64,000 bases of DNA from Nectonema munidae (lineage: Eukaryota > Nematomorpha > Nectonematoida > Nectonematidae): positions 186,001 through 250,000 of the forward strand of contig JAUIRK010001057.1 of NCBI GenBank assembly GCA_030549495.1. Reading direction: 5' to 3'. The notes under the pieces were generated by a model. It made no database searches. It was not told the origin of the DNA and saw only the letters and a program-made list of their open reading frames with translations. Position numbers and translations under genes: made by a program. Shown one piece after another: positions 23,157 through 34,570 of the stretch (positions are counted from its first letter, which is position 1; every line of letters starts with the position of its first letter).

Positions 23157-23554
23157 AAAAATATATAGATTCATATTAGGTGCTTGTCAAATCTTAGGAA
23201 GGAAATATATAGACAATAACTAATAAAATAGACAAAACAATATATAATATATATATATAGGTCCATATTAGTTGCTTGTCAAACCTTAGGAAGCATTAAA
23301 GTATGTAGATATTGCTTTGGCAGGATATTAGGAGATTGAAAAAGCTCTGAAGGCATTAAAATATGCAAAAATTTCTTTGATTGATGATTGTATTATATAA
23401 TTATTTAATTTTCAAAATTTAAGGTCAAATTAATCTTGCAGCACTTTTTAACCTACGATTTTTAAATGATGATCAGATATTATGTGTTGCATTTGGAAAA
23501 AATATTTGAAAGTAAAATCAATATAATTTGGTCATAATTGGTGTCTTTGCAGTT

Positions 23555-23930
23555 CAGGAGGATATTTAAGCAATTTTTATCCATACCTTGGTAAAGAAAA
23601 AGAAAATAATTTTGATCTTCTTGTTTTGACATGTGTTATACATAAATATGGATGTACATTTTATGAAATATATTTCATCAATTTTTCTACAAAAATAGAA
23701 ATTCTAGAACTTTTAAGGGATAGAAATATAAAGGCAACAAGAGCAATTAGGGAAAATCTGAGTAAAATATGTTCAATGAAATGAAGAAAAACGAGGTTTT
23801 CTTGGTTATAGATTTGATCAATTAAACAGAATTTTTAAAGCAAAATGCAAATATAATGTTATATTTTGTGTATTTTGCTACAAGCTACAGAAGGGTTTTT
23901 CCAATCAGTAATATAATTCGCTACTCACTA
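23555..23930 (+). pseudogene. piggyBac transposase remnant 2
   Basis: An open stretch of about 76 codons (23555-23782) reads SGGYLSNFYPYLGKEKENNF, then ILELLRDRNIKATRAIRENL followed by SKIC. This is the piggyBac catalytic-domain region with its G.(Y/F)ATGT.R.N motif. The expected YFDNFFTS catalytic segment reads YFINFST, so a key Asp is missing. A stop follows, and further matches continue in other frames to about 23930. No TTAA-flanked ends were found. Confidence 0.65.
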
Positions 23931-24596
23931 AAATATAAATAAGAAATTGCGCCTCAGTATAATACATACATATGAGGTGTTGATATGCTTGATAAGAAAG
24001 TTTCTTTATACAGAACAAGAATTAGTTTTTTTTTCTCCTCAATTTACTCCAGTTTTAAAGGGTGCCAATTTAAAGTTTTTTTTAAGTTTTTTCTCTTTAA
24101 TATCTTTTTCTAAATCAGAATAATTTTTCAAAACTGTATCTTTTTTTCTAAGTTTTCATAGAAAGAAATTAATTTTGCTTTAATCTCCTTTTTAATCAAC
24201 GTATCTAATTTTTTTATTGTGTCTTTGAGAGATTCAAGAGACATAGAAAAATTTTTAGAAAATGAAGAAGAGAAAAAAAACAAAGAAAAATATATACAAA
24301 GAATAAATGAAATGATACTAAACTCTTTGATGACTTTTGATAAAGGAAGAGGTAGGATTCTCTCTAACTTTTCTTAGATATGTAGCACTTTGTAATTTGT
24401 GGACAGAAGAGGAACCATTTTTGTGAAGTCAAAAATAGGAGGCTTTTTTCAAGCACAACCAATTATTCATTTTTGATCTTTATAAGGTCTGAATTAAACA
24501 TAATATAAAGTATTTTCATTGAAAAAAAGATTCGAAGAATTGCAGTCTTTGTTAGGTTAACAACCATTTTAATCAAAGCCTTTCAGTACAAGGAAG

Positions 24597-24830
24597 AAGG
24601 AATAGGCATCAGGTACAGGACTAATGGGAAGATGCATAAACAGAGACGACTGCTTGCCTTAACAAAGCTTAAAAGGACGGTTATTAGAAAATTTCTTTTT
24701 GTGAATAATGTACCCTGAACGCCAGAGTAAACAGAAAATGCAGTCATCAACTTATAAGTTATCTTCGGCCTGTGACAACTAACACCTCACAATGACCACC
24801 AAGACAGAACTCATGTTTTAACCGCCTCCT
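24597..24830 (+). pseudogene. LINE reverse-transcriptase remnant
   Basis: GIGIRYRTNGKMHKQRRLLA followed by LTKLKRTVIRKFLFVNNVP matches the LINE segment that ends in the catalytic F-x-A-D-D box. Here that box reads FVNN, so the active-site acids are lost. Downstream DNA keeps a weak IFGL..L....KT pattern typical of the next RT block. Confidence 0.5.
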
Positions 24831-24839
24831 AACAAGTTC

Positions 24840-27445
24840 TATTTTAATAAAAATTCTGATAAAAGTGAGAAAAACGATAAACTGCGAATCATAAAATGTA
24901 AAATTTATTATTATTAGAAAAAATTAATATATTTCAATTCAAGAGATTAAATGCTGGTTATGGCATTGAAGTATTTGCATTGAAAACTTTAAAAAAATTT
25001 GCGATAGAAAATTATTTCTTTCAAGCTAATTCCAAAATTCAAGTGCGCTGACCTAAACAAAATAAAAATATCTTTAAATTTATGAAGCCACTTTTACTGT
25101 TGAATGATGATCTTTCCTTAGCAGTGTTAGGAAATTAATCATATGAACAAAATACAAAATTACAGACCTAAAAAAATATAATATAGTCAAACCTATTGGA
25201 CCCTTGGATACCCACATAAAAATATTAGCGCAGCTATGAGGGTGTGGATAGATGAATTTTGGGTAATATTTGACAACATTTAGATATTTTTTATTTCTCA
25301 GCAATCAAAATGAAGTATTAAAAAAAATTAGAATACTTTAGTACCCGCGCTAAAAAAATTATTAGCGGGAGGGGGCTGTGAAGGGGCAATAAAAATTTAC
25401 ATTATGGAAAAAATTTATTATCTTATCAGAAGAGGGCGCTAAAAGTACTATATAAATTACAAAAACAAATTGTTATAAAGGCATTTAATTATTTTCAAAC
25501 AGTTTTGTTTCCAATATATGGCATAAATGTTCTCAAAGTTACTTGCACAGCTATATGTTTTTATAATTTTTTCTTAAGTTAAGACACTTAGGGCAAGTTG
25601 AAAATTTTCAGGGGGGCAAAAAATAAAACTGGGAGGGGCACTTGCCCCAAAAAATATATAGGCTCTGCTTTCATGCATCCTTTACTGTTAATAGTCCTTA
25701 GTTATATGATATGCCGAATTTGAGTTAAATATGCGGCGCATGTATGGGAATAAGAATTGAGATAGTGTTATGTAAAATCAAATAAAAAATAAGGAGATTA
25801 AGCACCTCAAAAATAACAATTCTTAAATTATTTTCGTAAAAAATTATAAAATCATACTAAAAAGCTAGATTGTTGAAAATAAATCCTAACATGTAAGTGA
25901 GAGTTAGATGTTTAAACCTTCCACTCTGCCTCCCTGAAGAAAATAAAATTAATGTTTTCTTAGCCCAATGATTAGTTCAATCAATTCTTGTGTGTTCAAT
26001 AGTAGTTTACTTAAAAATTTAATTCGAAATCTATGCGGGGTAAAAATTATTCACATAACTTATTTGTTGTATATAATATGACAACAAAATCTGAAAAATG
26101 GTTGAAATAGTCATAAAGAGAAAAAACTCACACCTCAAAAAGGACAACAAAATCTAGCATCTTAATAGGGTGCGATGGGCGTATAAAATAGCAGTCGTTC
26201 TTGTTATTAGCAAGACGCAAATCCATTATTTAAATAAGCGAAAAACAGATATGTTAGATTATACCAAGAATAGCGCGTACACCGCTTCAAAAAGACGAAT
26301 TATTTAACGGGGAACAATAAGATAAACTTGTTGCGATCCTCACCATCTTCTCTTGTCTAGAAAAAGTATCGAATATGACTTCATCGATATAGGCAGAAAA
26401 CATTATACATCAATTTAATAATTTTTTTTCGCATCTTAAGAAAATATATTCTCTTTCAATATAAAACTTAAATTTTTCAAAAAAAGAAGTAAAATGAAAA
26501 GGTTTGGTTGAAATGGAAGCCACAAATTTTTCTATACGCTCTATACTTTTAGAATAAGAATACATATTAGAAAAATTATACACTAAGGAATAATAATAAT
26601 TTAAGCTATTATTTGAATTAAAAAGACCCTGATAACTGGATAAACTTTGACAGGAAAAATGGAAAAGGCCAGTACAAACAAATTATTTTATCATTTCTTT
26701 GAAAATAAACTGACTGCACATTTTGAAGATCATTTTGACAAAAAATATTTGATATCAAAAAAAGTAGGTTAAAAACGTTTAAATGTTTCAAAAAACATCC
26801 TTAAAAAATTAAGAAATTAAAATTAGTTTTATTACGTGTCTAAAAAGCTGAAATGGTAAAAAAATGAAATAATAATCTATTTTTATAAAAGTAGGAAAAA
26901 AATCATCCATTTTAATAGGCAGGCATCTTATTAAAACCTTGCGGCCCTTTTTAACCCAGCCGCATTTAAAATCGGAAGGAAAGGCTTAATTTAACACAAT
27001 ATTTTTAGTTAATTAAATCAAGAAAGATTCTAAGCAATAGAAAAGAACTTACACTTTATAAAAATTTTTACTTCAGCTTAAACTTTATTATTTAAAAAAA
27101 GATATTGCCAAATTAATCTTGCGGCACTTTCTGTGGCACTTTTTAACCCAACCGGTCTAAATTTCCACTGCCAGTTTTTAAAAATTTTATAATTTAAATT
27201 AGAAAAAAAATTTTAATAATATATTTTCAAATTATAAAATTTTTTTTAATTATATATAATTTTAAATATGAAAAATTATTTATATTTAGTAATATAAAAA
27301 GCATTTTAGCCTTGAAGACACATAACTCCTAAAGTGAAAATATTTGTTATAATTGGAGACAGGATGACGAATTACTGAATCTGCCAAAGTAAGCAACCAA
27401 AACATATAACGCCAATAATTTATTTGGCTTAATAAAAAAACAACT
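24840..27445. other. AT-rich stretch with transposon-end fragments
   Basis: No gene is supported. Repeated fragments TAATCTTGCRGCACTTTTTA occur at about 27112 and 23430, with a variant near 26935; they resemble hAT sub-terminal sequence. Between 25345 and 25670, GGGAGGGGGCTGTGAAGGGG and GGGAGGGGCACTTGCCCC suggest another decayed hAT end. Confidence 0.35.
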
Positions 27446-27657
27446 CTAGATCCGGTGGCGTAGTCAGAAAATAGAAGTTGGAGGGGCAGACAAAGAATTT
27501 GCCAAGTGGCAGATATTTTTATACGTAAAGCAGACATTTTTACCAAAAAAGAATGGTTGGTTGGAGATATCAAAGCACTTTCAGTCGTAAGGCTCTCGGA
27601 TGCTCGCATTATACTTAAAATGGTTAATCACCGTTTTTGTGAATTTGTTTTTAAGAG

Positions 27658-27722
27658 TTGGGAGGCTTAGGGACCGAACCCCTGACTTTCAACAGTTAAG
27701 CTAAGAGGTACAGTACACCCTA
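27658..27722 (-). repeat. tRNA-like fragment (SINE head or tRNA relic)
   Basis: On the minus strand, TTAGCTTAACTGTTG (A-box-like) and GGGGTTCGGTCCC (B-box-like) are spaced as in a tRNA promoter. The rest does not fold into a convincing tRNA by eye. It lies inside the hAT at 27454-29573. Confidence 0.4.
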
Positions 27723-27954
27723 ACAACAATTGAGGCGCATACCAAAAAAGAATGTAGCACATGTAGTTAAAGTAATTAAAGCACATGTACTTTAAGAATT
27801 TCAGTAATGTAATATCAATAAAAAAATTATTTTTATTTGGAAATCATGAAATTTCATACAAATTTATTTTTTGAAAGTATTTTTCAAAAAAGTTGAATCC
27901 TTCTGGACTTTCTGGAAAAAAATTTCAAGATTTTATTGTTGATAGTTTTTTTGT

Positions 27955-28080
27955 ATACTCTTTCAGATACGAAAGAAGCATAAGATTCTTCTTTCTTTCA
28001 TGCAGCATTGAGCATCATTGACTTCTTAAACTTTTCAGCCAGGAAAACGATCTTTCACATGAAGCGGTACTGATTTCAAT
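27955..28080 (-). pseudogene. hAT transposase C-terminal dimerisation fragment
   Basis: On the minus strand STASCERSFSWLKSLRSQ, one stop, then SMLHERKKNLMLLSYLKE, matching the hAT S.A..ERSFS.L......R..M...RL..L..L pattern. It belongs to the element at 27454-29573 and is degenerate. Confidence 0.6.
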
Positions 28081-28194
28081 AGTAATTGCACCTTTGAATG
28101 AAAAATTAATTATTTTCAAAATATCTATTTTTTGAAGTTTTCAAAATTTTTACCTTCATACAAGTTGTACACACTTTTGAATGCATCTTTCAAA

Positions 28195-28769
28195 GGTGCC
28201 GGGTCAAAACGCCCGGAACCAAAACATCCAATACCAAAACGTCCAATACCAAAAAGCCCGAAAATAATAATTCGGACGTTACTATTTTTTGAAGTTTATT
28301 CTATCTTGACAGTTTCAAAACGCTTGATTTGATACGAAATGATAGTGATCAATCAATTTGACTTGAAAGATAAAAGTGATCATACAAAAATGCATTATTT
28401 CCTTCGTTTGAAAAACAATTAAACTACCAATTTAAACGGAAATTCAGTTTGAAACCAGAAAATATGTGACTAATTTAAACAGGAAAACAAGAATATAAAT
28501 AATTTCTGATTTTGGTTCAAAATTTCAGGAGTAGTTCGATTCGATAAGATTGATAAATTAGGATCTGTTTTTTATGCATATGAAACAACAAAGTGTTAAA
28601 TTTAACATATTCTTAGAAAAATATATAAGATAATAAATGGAAAAAAGCGTAGATACAAGAAAAAATCTTAAATTTTTAAATAATTTTTGTAGATTGAAGT
28701 TTCACACGTTCTTGTATCGGGTGTTTTGGTTACGGGCATTTTGGTTTTCGACCGTTTTGACTCAAATTC
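28195..28769. mobile_element. MITE nested in hAT, TIR with GTCAAAACG
   Basis: Left end GGTGCCGGGTCAAAACGCCC and right end (reverse complement) GGAATTTGAGTCAAAACGG form inverted repeats. Both continue into CCAAAAC-rich sequence (AACCAAAACATCC on the left; AACCAAAATGCCC on the right). Perfect 8-bp direct repeats CTTTCAAA flank it at 28187 and 28770. No coding capacity. The superfamily is unclear; the 8-bp duplication fits hAT or P, and a 9-bp reading would fit MULE. Confidence 0.65.
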
Positions 28770-28817
28770 CTTTCAAAAGATTCAAGATACACAAAATATC
28801 CTTTAAACAGTTATGCC

Positions 28818-29160
28818 TTGTTGCATCAAACTCCTTTTTTAAGTAGTTTTTTGCAAACAGAATCTGACTTTCAAAATAAACATCAACTACAATTCCGAGA
28901 TGCTTTAGAAGAAATTTTAATGTCTCCTCGTCCAAAAAGTTTTACTTTTTTTAAAAAAGTTTGGTGGTATATTCATCGAGGCATTTTTACCGAGCACCAC
29001 ATTTCTATTATAATTATGGAAAAAGTTTAGTTCACTTGCAAAAGAGGAATGCAGATAAAGACAAAAACAAAGAGCTTCTCACAAACTGTAGGAAAATCGA
29101 GGAAGTGTTATAGATCTGTTGATTGGAAACAATAGATTCTCTGTTTACGTGATGTGATAA
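28818..29160 (+). other. Unassigned coding-like stretch
   Basis: An open stretch to 29030 reads LQTESDFQNKHQLQFRDALEEILMSPRP in part, and LLIGNNRFSVYVM appears in another frame near 29110. It looks like decayed coding sequence but I cannot place it. It is on the opposite strand to the recognised hAT fragment in the same element. Confidence 0.2.
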
Positions 29161-29573
29161 TCAAACTAAACTCAATGTATTGTAATCAATCATGAACATA
29201 TAGCAATGTATGCGGAAAACAAATTTCTTGTCTTAAGAATGCAATAAAAGCGGATGTTGTTATTTTCATCATCACTAAATTTTTTATCAATTTTAAAGCA
29301 GACATGCTTGCAAACTAGTATACAGACGTTTCTTAGTTGTGTTGGATAGTCGTCAACTGAGCAAAATGTTAGTTAGAGGAATGAATCTTCGACACATTTG
29401 TTTTTGTTAGCAAGAATATACTAACAGAGATTGAGGCCGCCAAACAACTGCATACATATCAAAACATTCTAAATATTTCAAAGTAATTGGGAGGGGGATC
29501 AGAAAAAGTATAGTGGGTGGGGCAGGGGGATAGGGTGTGGCTCTGCCCACTCCCACCGATTGCTATGCCTCTG

Positions 29574-30670
29574 TTTAGATCAATATAAAATTTCTGCATT
29601 TTTTTGGTTCTACCTAGGAATAAGAAATCTTAGGTGTGGGTGTCAGGCTAAAAGGACCATTAAATGGTGACTTTTCAACGTGTAAATTAATAGCAATAAA
29701 AATGGTGATAATGCTGTTTAACCTATTAATTGTACATGTTTTAGCCTGCCCAGAACTGGTTGATTATTTAATTATACAATGAGGCTCATAATATTGTAAT
29801 GCATATTTTCGTAATAATGATATCGCTCACTTTAAAAATTTATTTTTTATAATGTTACCAGGAAATTAAAATATAATTTTTCTTGGAAAAATTTTCATAA
29901 GGTTCACAGCTTAAAAAATCAAAACCTCCTTTTTGTCCGCTTGGGTGTTGGGGATACTGATTCATCCATGAATAAAACAAATAATTTGAAGAAATAAGAA
30001 AATAATAATATTACATATACTTTTCAAAAAAAGCAAAGAGAAAAATATACGAAAAAAAGTAAAAATGAAGATAAGATTTAGAAGAGTGTCGCTAAAAACT
30101 TTAGATTTAAATAGCAATTTTTTATCTCCTTTTTTCCAACTCTAAAAATGGCATACTTGGTTTTTTTTTCAATAAGATTCCCGAGTAGATATCGCTTCCA
30201 CATTTCTTTTAGCTTTAACATTTTAATTAGTATATTAAATTGAACATAAACTGGTGTTTCTATTTTGTTATTATTAATAATTTTTATATCATTTAAAATT
30301 GTGAAAATTAATTTAGTAATGGAAATAGCTTAAAAATTAAAAAAAAATTAAGTTGTTAATATATATATTTTATTTGTTCATTTAAAGGTTTTGTCAAATC
30401 TTCTAATTTCCTTAAATTGTCACAGTTTTAGCAGTCAAATTGTAATTATTTTTTTATTAGAAAAATGGTGAATCAAAATGAAACACAAATTTTTTAAGTT
30501 GGCAAATATGTTTAATCTATTTTTTTTTATCAATAACTAGAATGCCAGTAGCTGTGGTTTAGTTATCTATAAAAAAAATCGTGCGAATCAAATATTGATA
30601 AGAGAACGAGAAGTACAGCTTATAGGAACGCAAGTAATGAGGTTATTCCTGAGAAAATCTGTTTTTTGGG
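29574..30670. other. AT-rich stretch
   Basis: No gene, RNA or transposon end could be supported here apart from the flanking target duplication at 29574-29581. Confidence 0.4.
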
Positions 30671-30799
30671 CTACTAGCAGTGTTTTATGCTGCTAGTAGA
30701 TTCCCAGAAAACTTTAACAATGAAAAATTGATATATCACAATAATATGTAATTCACAAAAAAACAATGTCTTTAGTCTTCTAGGGTGGACGCTTGAGAG

Positions 30800-31470
30800 A
30801 AGGTGAGTAGATGTTTTGAGCGAGACTTTCGTGGAGATTAGGCGAAGGGAAAACTGAGTCGTGCTGCTACGACGCTGCCTTATATAGTCACTCCCAGGTA
30901 TTTCTCCCGACTTTGTTTTTCCCAGTTGTTCTTGAGAAGATGTCTGCTGTATATAATTTTTGTTCATCTTTGTCGATCTTTGCGGAGATAATGCCATTGA
31001 GGTGTGATTTTGCTGATCCTCCATTCTTTACCACTCCCAGAGCTGCAACAGAGTCTGAATAAAAGAAAGGGTTACCTTTGAAATGCATCCCCGCTGGGGT
31101 AAACGCAACCTCCATTGGAATTGACTTCTCGATATTTTCCAGGGCTTTGATCCATACCTTTACAGCTATGGCCTGTTTTCTGATGGGTGAAAACCTTTTA
31201 CTTGTATTAGGTATTGTGGCGAGGTAATAGGTTATAAAACCCAATATTTTTGGAATACAATATCCCACATTTTTTCCCATTGGAGTCGTGGAAGTGTGAA
31301 TAGTGCTTTTTTCGTTTTTTCAGAGTAAAGAGTTTTCTTTGGATTAAGTCCACTCTTATGCCTAGGTAGACGATATTTTGAGCAGGTATGATGGAGCTTT
31401 CTCCATATTGATTTCGATGTTGTATTCCTGCAGGAATGTGAATTTGTTGATGGTAAGATGACAACACTGT
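30800..31470 (-). mobile_element. Retroelement fossil (reverse transcriptase/RNase H region, LTR or DIRS kin)
   Basis: The minus strand carries a reverse-transcriptase C-terminal motif (YLGIRVDLIQRKLFTL) and, downstream, an RNase H-like motif (FYSDSVAALGVVKNGG). The arrangement is that of DIRS or LTR-type pol genes; the exact family is not resolved. No terminal repeats were seen. It is broken, with several interruptions in a short stretch, and appears old. Confidence 0.5.
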
Positions 31471-31843
31471 TTTACTTTACAATAGCAGGGAGAGAGGAAA
31501 TATGAATATTACCCTCGATGAAGTTGAGGTTTACCTGCGATTCGTTGATGTCGGCAAGGGTTGTGTTGGCATCTTCATCTTGTGTTTCCTGGGGCACTAC
31601 ACTATAAAAAAACTACTTTATATCAAAGCCTGCATGGGTTGTTCGATGATGCTCACTCATCTTATGAAAAAAACACGAGTCATAATAGCTTATGTACATA
31701 ATAATATTATGAGGTATAAAATATAGCCGAGAAGTTACAAAAATTAGTATTTCACTTGTTTGCCATTTACATTTATCCAGTGCAGTATGTTATCCGTTAC
31801 TGTTCTTTAAAAGTAAGACGAAAAATATTCGGTCCCATATTAG

Positions 31844-32211
31844 CCCAATGTCTACAAATGTAGACCTTTATTTCAAAGATGATTTAATAAAAAAAACTAA
31901 TATTTTACCAATTTTTGTTTATTTTATCATATTTATTAATAGATTTTTACTACATAAAAAAAATAAAATAAAAATTTTAATAATTTAAAATGTGAGAGCA
32001 ATATAAATTCAACGATTTTTCAAATTTCTTTAAAATTAAGACTAATCATAAAAATTTTGAAGAAAGGTCAAAATAGGTCAACACCAGACCGAAACTTTCT
32101 TAAATATTAAATAAGACATATCAAAAAATAAAATGTTTTTAAAATTTAAAAATATTGTATTTAATATTTTTTTATTTGTTTTAAAATTAGGTCTACATAT
32201 GTAGACATTGG
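31844..32211. mobile_element. MITE with palindromic terminal repeats
   Basis: Left end CCAATGTCTACAAATGTAGA at about 31845 and right end (reverse complement) CCAATGTCTACATATGTAGA form inverted repeats, each containing a short palindrome (TCTACAxxTGTAGA). The interior is AT-rich and noncoding. A leading CCC and the overall shape recall piggyBac ends, but no clean TTAA duplication is present. Confidence 0.55.
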
Positions 32212-32317
32212 AATAATATAATAATAAAATGTTATTTTCTGTATTTTGAAATATATTTAGTTTAATTATTTTTAATTTGTTTTTTTGCAATTGATATTTT
32301 TCACGTTTTTAAAATAG

Positions 32318-32462
32318 ATCCGGAGTTATTTTATGGCAAAATTAAACATTTGAGAGAAGCAATAGAAGAGATTGAAAGTGATTCAACTTTAAATTTTTCA
32401 GTTTATCTTAAAAGACCGTTTGAAAGACTTACTAAATTTCCATCCTTTTCTTTTGTCTTATG
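32318..32462 (+). other. Possible exon fragment resembling a Dbl-homology (RhoGEF) domain
   Basis: After an AG acceptor at 32317, an open stretch reads PELFYGKIKHLREAIEEIE then FSVYLKRPFERLTKFPSF before a stop. The second part resembles the conserved L..YL.KP.QR..KY segment of RhoGEF DH domains. No donor or neighbouring exon is convincing, so it may be a pseudo-exon or chance. Confidence 0.2.
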
Positions 32463-32523
32463 ATGAATTTGGATTATACACATATTTTTTCGATGATATA
32501 GTTAACAAATATGGAAAACGAGA

Positions 32524-32560
32524 CCCCCCCCCCCCCCCATGTGTTTTCAGGGGGGGGGGG
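32524..32560. repeat. Poly-C/poly-G hairpin
   Basis: Fifteen C (32524-32538), an 11-base loop (ATGTGTTTTCA), then eleven G (32550-32560). This forms an all-GC stem in an AT-rich background and could also form G-quadruplex/i-motif structures. Confidence 0.8.
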
Positions 32561-33021
32561 TGCGAAAATGACCTTCACCAAATTTGTAAAAAAATATAAA
32601 GTAGTCTTATAAATTTAGGACTTTAGGTATGCGCTGAATACACTCTACTTAAAAGGATTGCTAGGAAAGCTGAATTTGAATCACGTTTTATAAAGGATTT
32701 TGAGTATCTTTTACCAAATACGTACATTTCGATTTATGGAATCATTTAAAATATAGATCGCGTTAAATCAAAATTTTTAAAAGTAGAGAATGTATATATT
32801 TAAAATTTGCGAATAAAATACATTAAGTACGTATTCGGAGTAAGTGCAGAAAGACATGTAATGCGAGGGTTGAACAATACTATTACTCTCTTCACATTTT
32901 TCCAAAATTAATAGTCCTTATTTTCACATTCACATTTTTTTGGTTTTTTAAAGTCCTCCTAATGAACAATACTATTGCCCTTAAAAAAACGTTTACATTT
33001 TTATTCACATTTTTTCGTCCT

Positions 33022-34570
33022 CCTATGTGAACAATACCATTACTCTTAAAAAACATTCAAATTTTTCGTCCTGTATGATCCAATATCAATTACACATTCC
33101 TATTTATCATACAGCATATTACTTTCAAACCAACTCATCCATCATACCTGACGTAATTATCTTCAAGCATCATAACATATTACAAATTAACTCATCGGAT
33201 AAATATTTTCATCATACCATATGCAATTATCATCAATCATCATCATTAACCCGTTAACGCCCAGAGTCGACTTTTCAAAAATAAAATCGTCTGCGTTTAT
33301 TAAAGCTCTTTAATTCAAATCTTCTGCTTTATATTAGATATCGTCTGATTTTAATTCAATTCATCAAACGTGTTTAATTTGTTTATTCATCATTGCCAAC
33401 ATGATTTCGCTATGTACTAGTCATTTCGCTAATTTACCACATATTATTTTCAAACGAACTCATCATACCTGACGCAATTATCTTCAATCATCATAAACCT
33501 TTTTAATTTTTATTTATCCCAAATGAAAATTTTAATAATGATTTTCAATCAAAAACGAATTTTTAGATTTGAGTTTATTTTGAGAAAATAGTTTTTTTTC
33601 CAAAATGTCAAACTTGATTTATAATTCCACACATTCTTCGACTTAAAAATGTGAATAAATATTTTTGAAGAAAATTTTCAGACGAAACTAGCAAGTTTGA
33701 TCTAGACTTTCACATTCCAATTACGAAAACGGAGTCCAAAAATGAAATCAGCATGGAGCAGGGGCGCACATCCATGGGGGGGGGGGGGGGGTTGTTATGC
33801 TAGCCATTTTAATTTACCAGCCTATGTTAATTAATTAAGTATTTTATTTCTTTCTAAAATATATTATGATTGTAATATGATATAGTAATAAATAATTGTA
33901 TATTTATTCACTTTCAAACTCTTGTGAAATATTGTTAATCTATGATTAATATATTTTTACATAAATTTTAAGAGGACGTATAAAACTGACCATTCCTCGC
34001 TCAATAAAGATTTAGTATAGAACACTTGCTTCCAAGATTTTATCAATTGCATTTTAAATACACTATACTCTTGGCGTTTCGACTTGAAAATAAAACCAAA
34101 TTCTTGATCTAATGGTATGCTTGCATTAAAACACCGCATTTTTATAGGAGAATTTTTTACATTAAAAAAATAGAATTATGCATGTATATTAGAGTGGTCC
34201 AAATTTTTTTTTTTAAACCTTCAGATTAGAACCCAGAATTCGATTTCATATCTGTTCCAATGATTTAAGTCCAAATTTCATGCAAAAAAAATATTTTTTA
34301 AAGGTTGCATATGACACTTGAAAAAAGCCTAATGCAATAACAAACGAGCTAAAAAGAAAAAATATGTTGTAATCATTTGTGTTTTTATTTATGAAAAAAT
34401 TAACTGAAACACACATAAATATGTTATTTAGAAAGTCCAGCAATCAATGTTACTTTATTGGCATCAGAAAACAGATGCCTATGCTCGTTGACAACTTGCA
34501 GTAAGTACTGGAGCTGTTCTGCGTTCTTCGTTAGGTTACGGTTGAAGTCTTGAATCAACTTGATTTACCC
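33022..34570. repeat. Long repeat unit, copy 1 (second copy 62384-64000)
   Basis: Begins CCTATGTGAACAATACCATT and runs through the first 380 bp of a hAT element. It is almost identical to 62384-64000, apart from a segment of about 90 bp near 63000-63090 absent here, and small indels. Both copies contain a TTAACCCGTTAACGCCCAG sequence, a CAGGGGCGCACA motif with a poly-G run, and the same hAT insertion site. A degenerate tandem of the GAACAATAC motif (32870-33020) precedes this copy. Confidence 0.85.
33776..33791 (+). repeat. Poly-G tract after CAGGGGCGCACA motif
   Basis: Sixteen consecutive G follow CAGGGGCGCACATCCAT (33759). Similar tracts occur at 8360 (C), 44888 (C), 61903 (G) and 63226 (G). 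Confidence 0.8.

Larger units (their letters stand above)
27454..29573 (-). mobile_element. hAT element, 2.1 kb, both ends and target duplication visible
   Basis: Left end CGGTGGCGTAGTCAG and right end (reverse complement) CAGAGGCATAGCAATCGG form imperfect terminal repeats of the common CAGTGGCGTAGC hAT type. Flanks TCTAGATC (27446) and TTTAGATC (29574) differ by one base, an 8-bp target duplication. Both sub-terminal regions are G-rich (GGAGGGGCAGAC; GGGTGGGGCAGGGGGATAGG). A transposase C-terminus is on the minus strand. Another element is nested inside. Coding content in the right half is unclear. Confidence 0.7.

Noticed and set aside
27286-27609. 107-codon minus-strand open frame
   Set aside because: Composition is unlike a protein domain, and it crosses the hAT boundary at 27454.
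33027-33257. Frame repeated at 62374-62619
   Set aside because: Conserved between copies only because the DNA is duplicated; His/Ile/Tyr-rich translation of a CAT/AAT repeat, not a gene.
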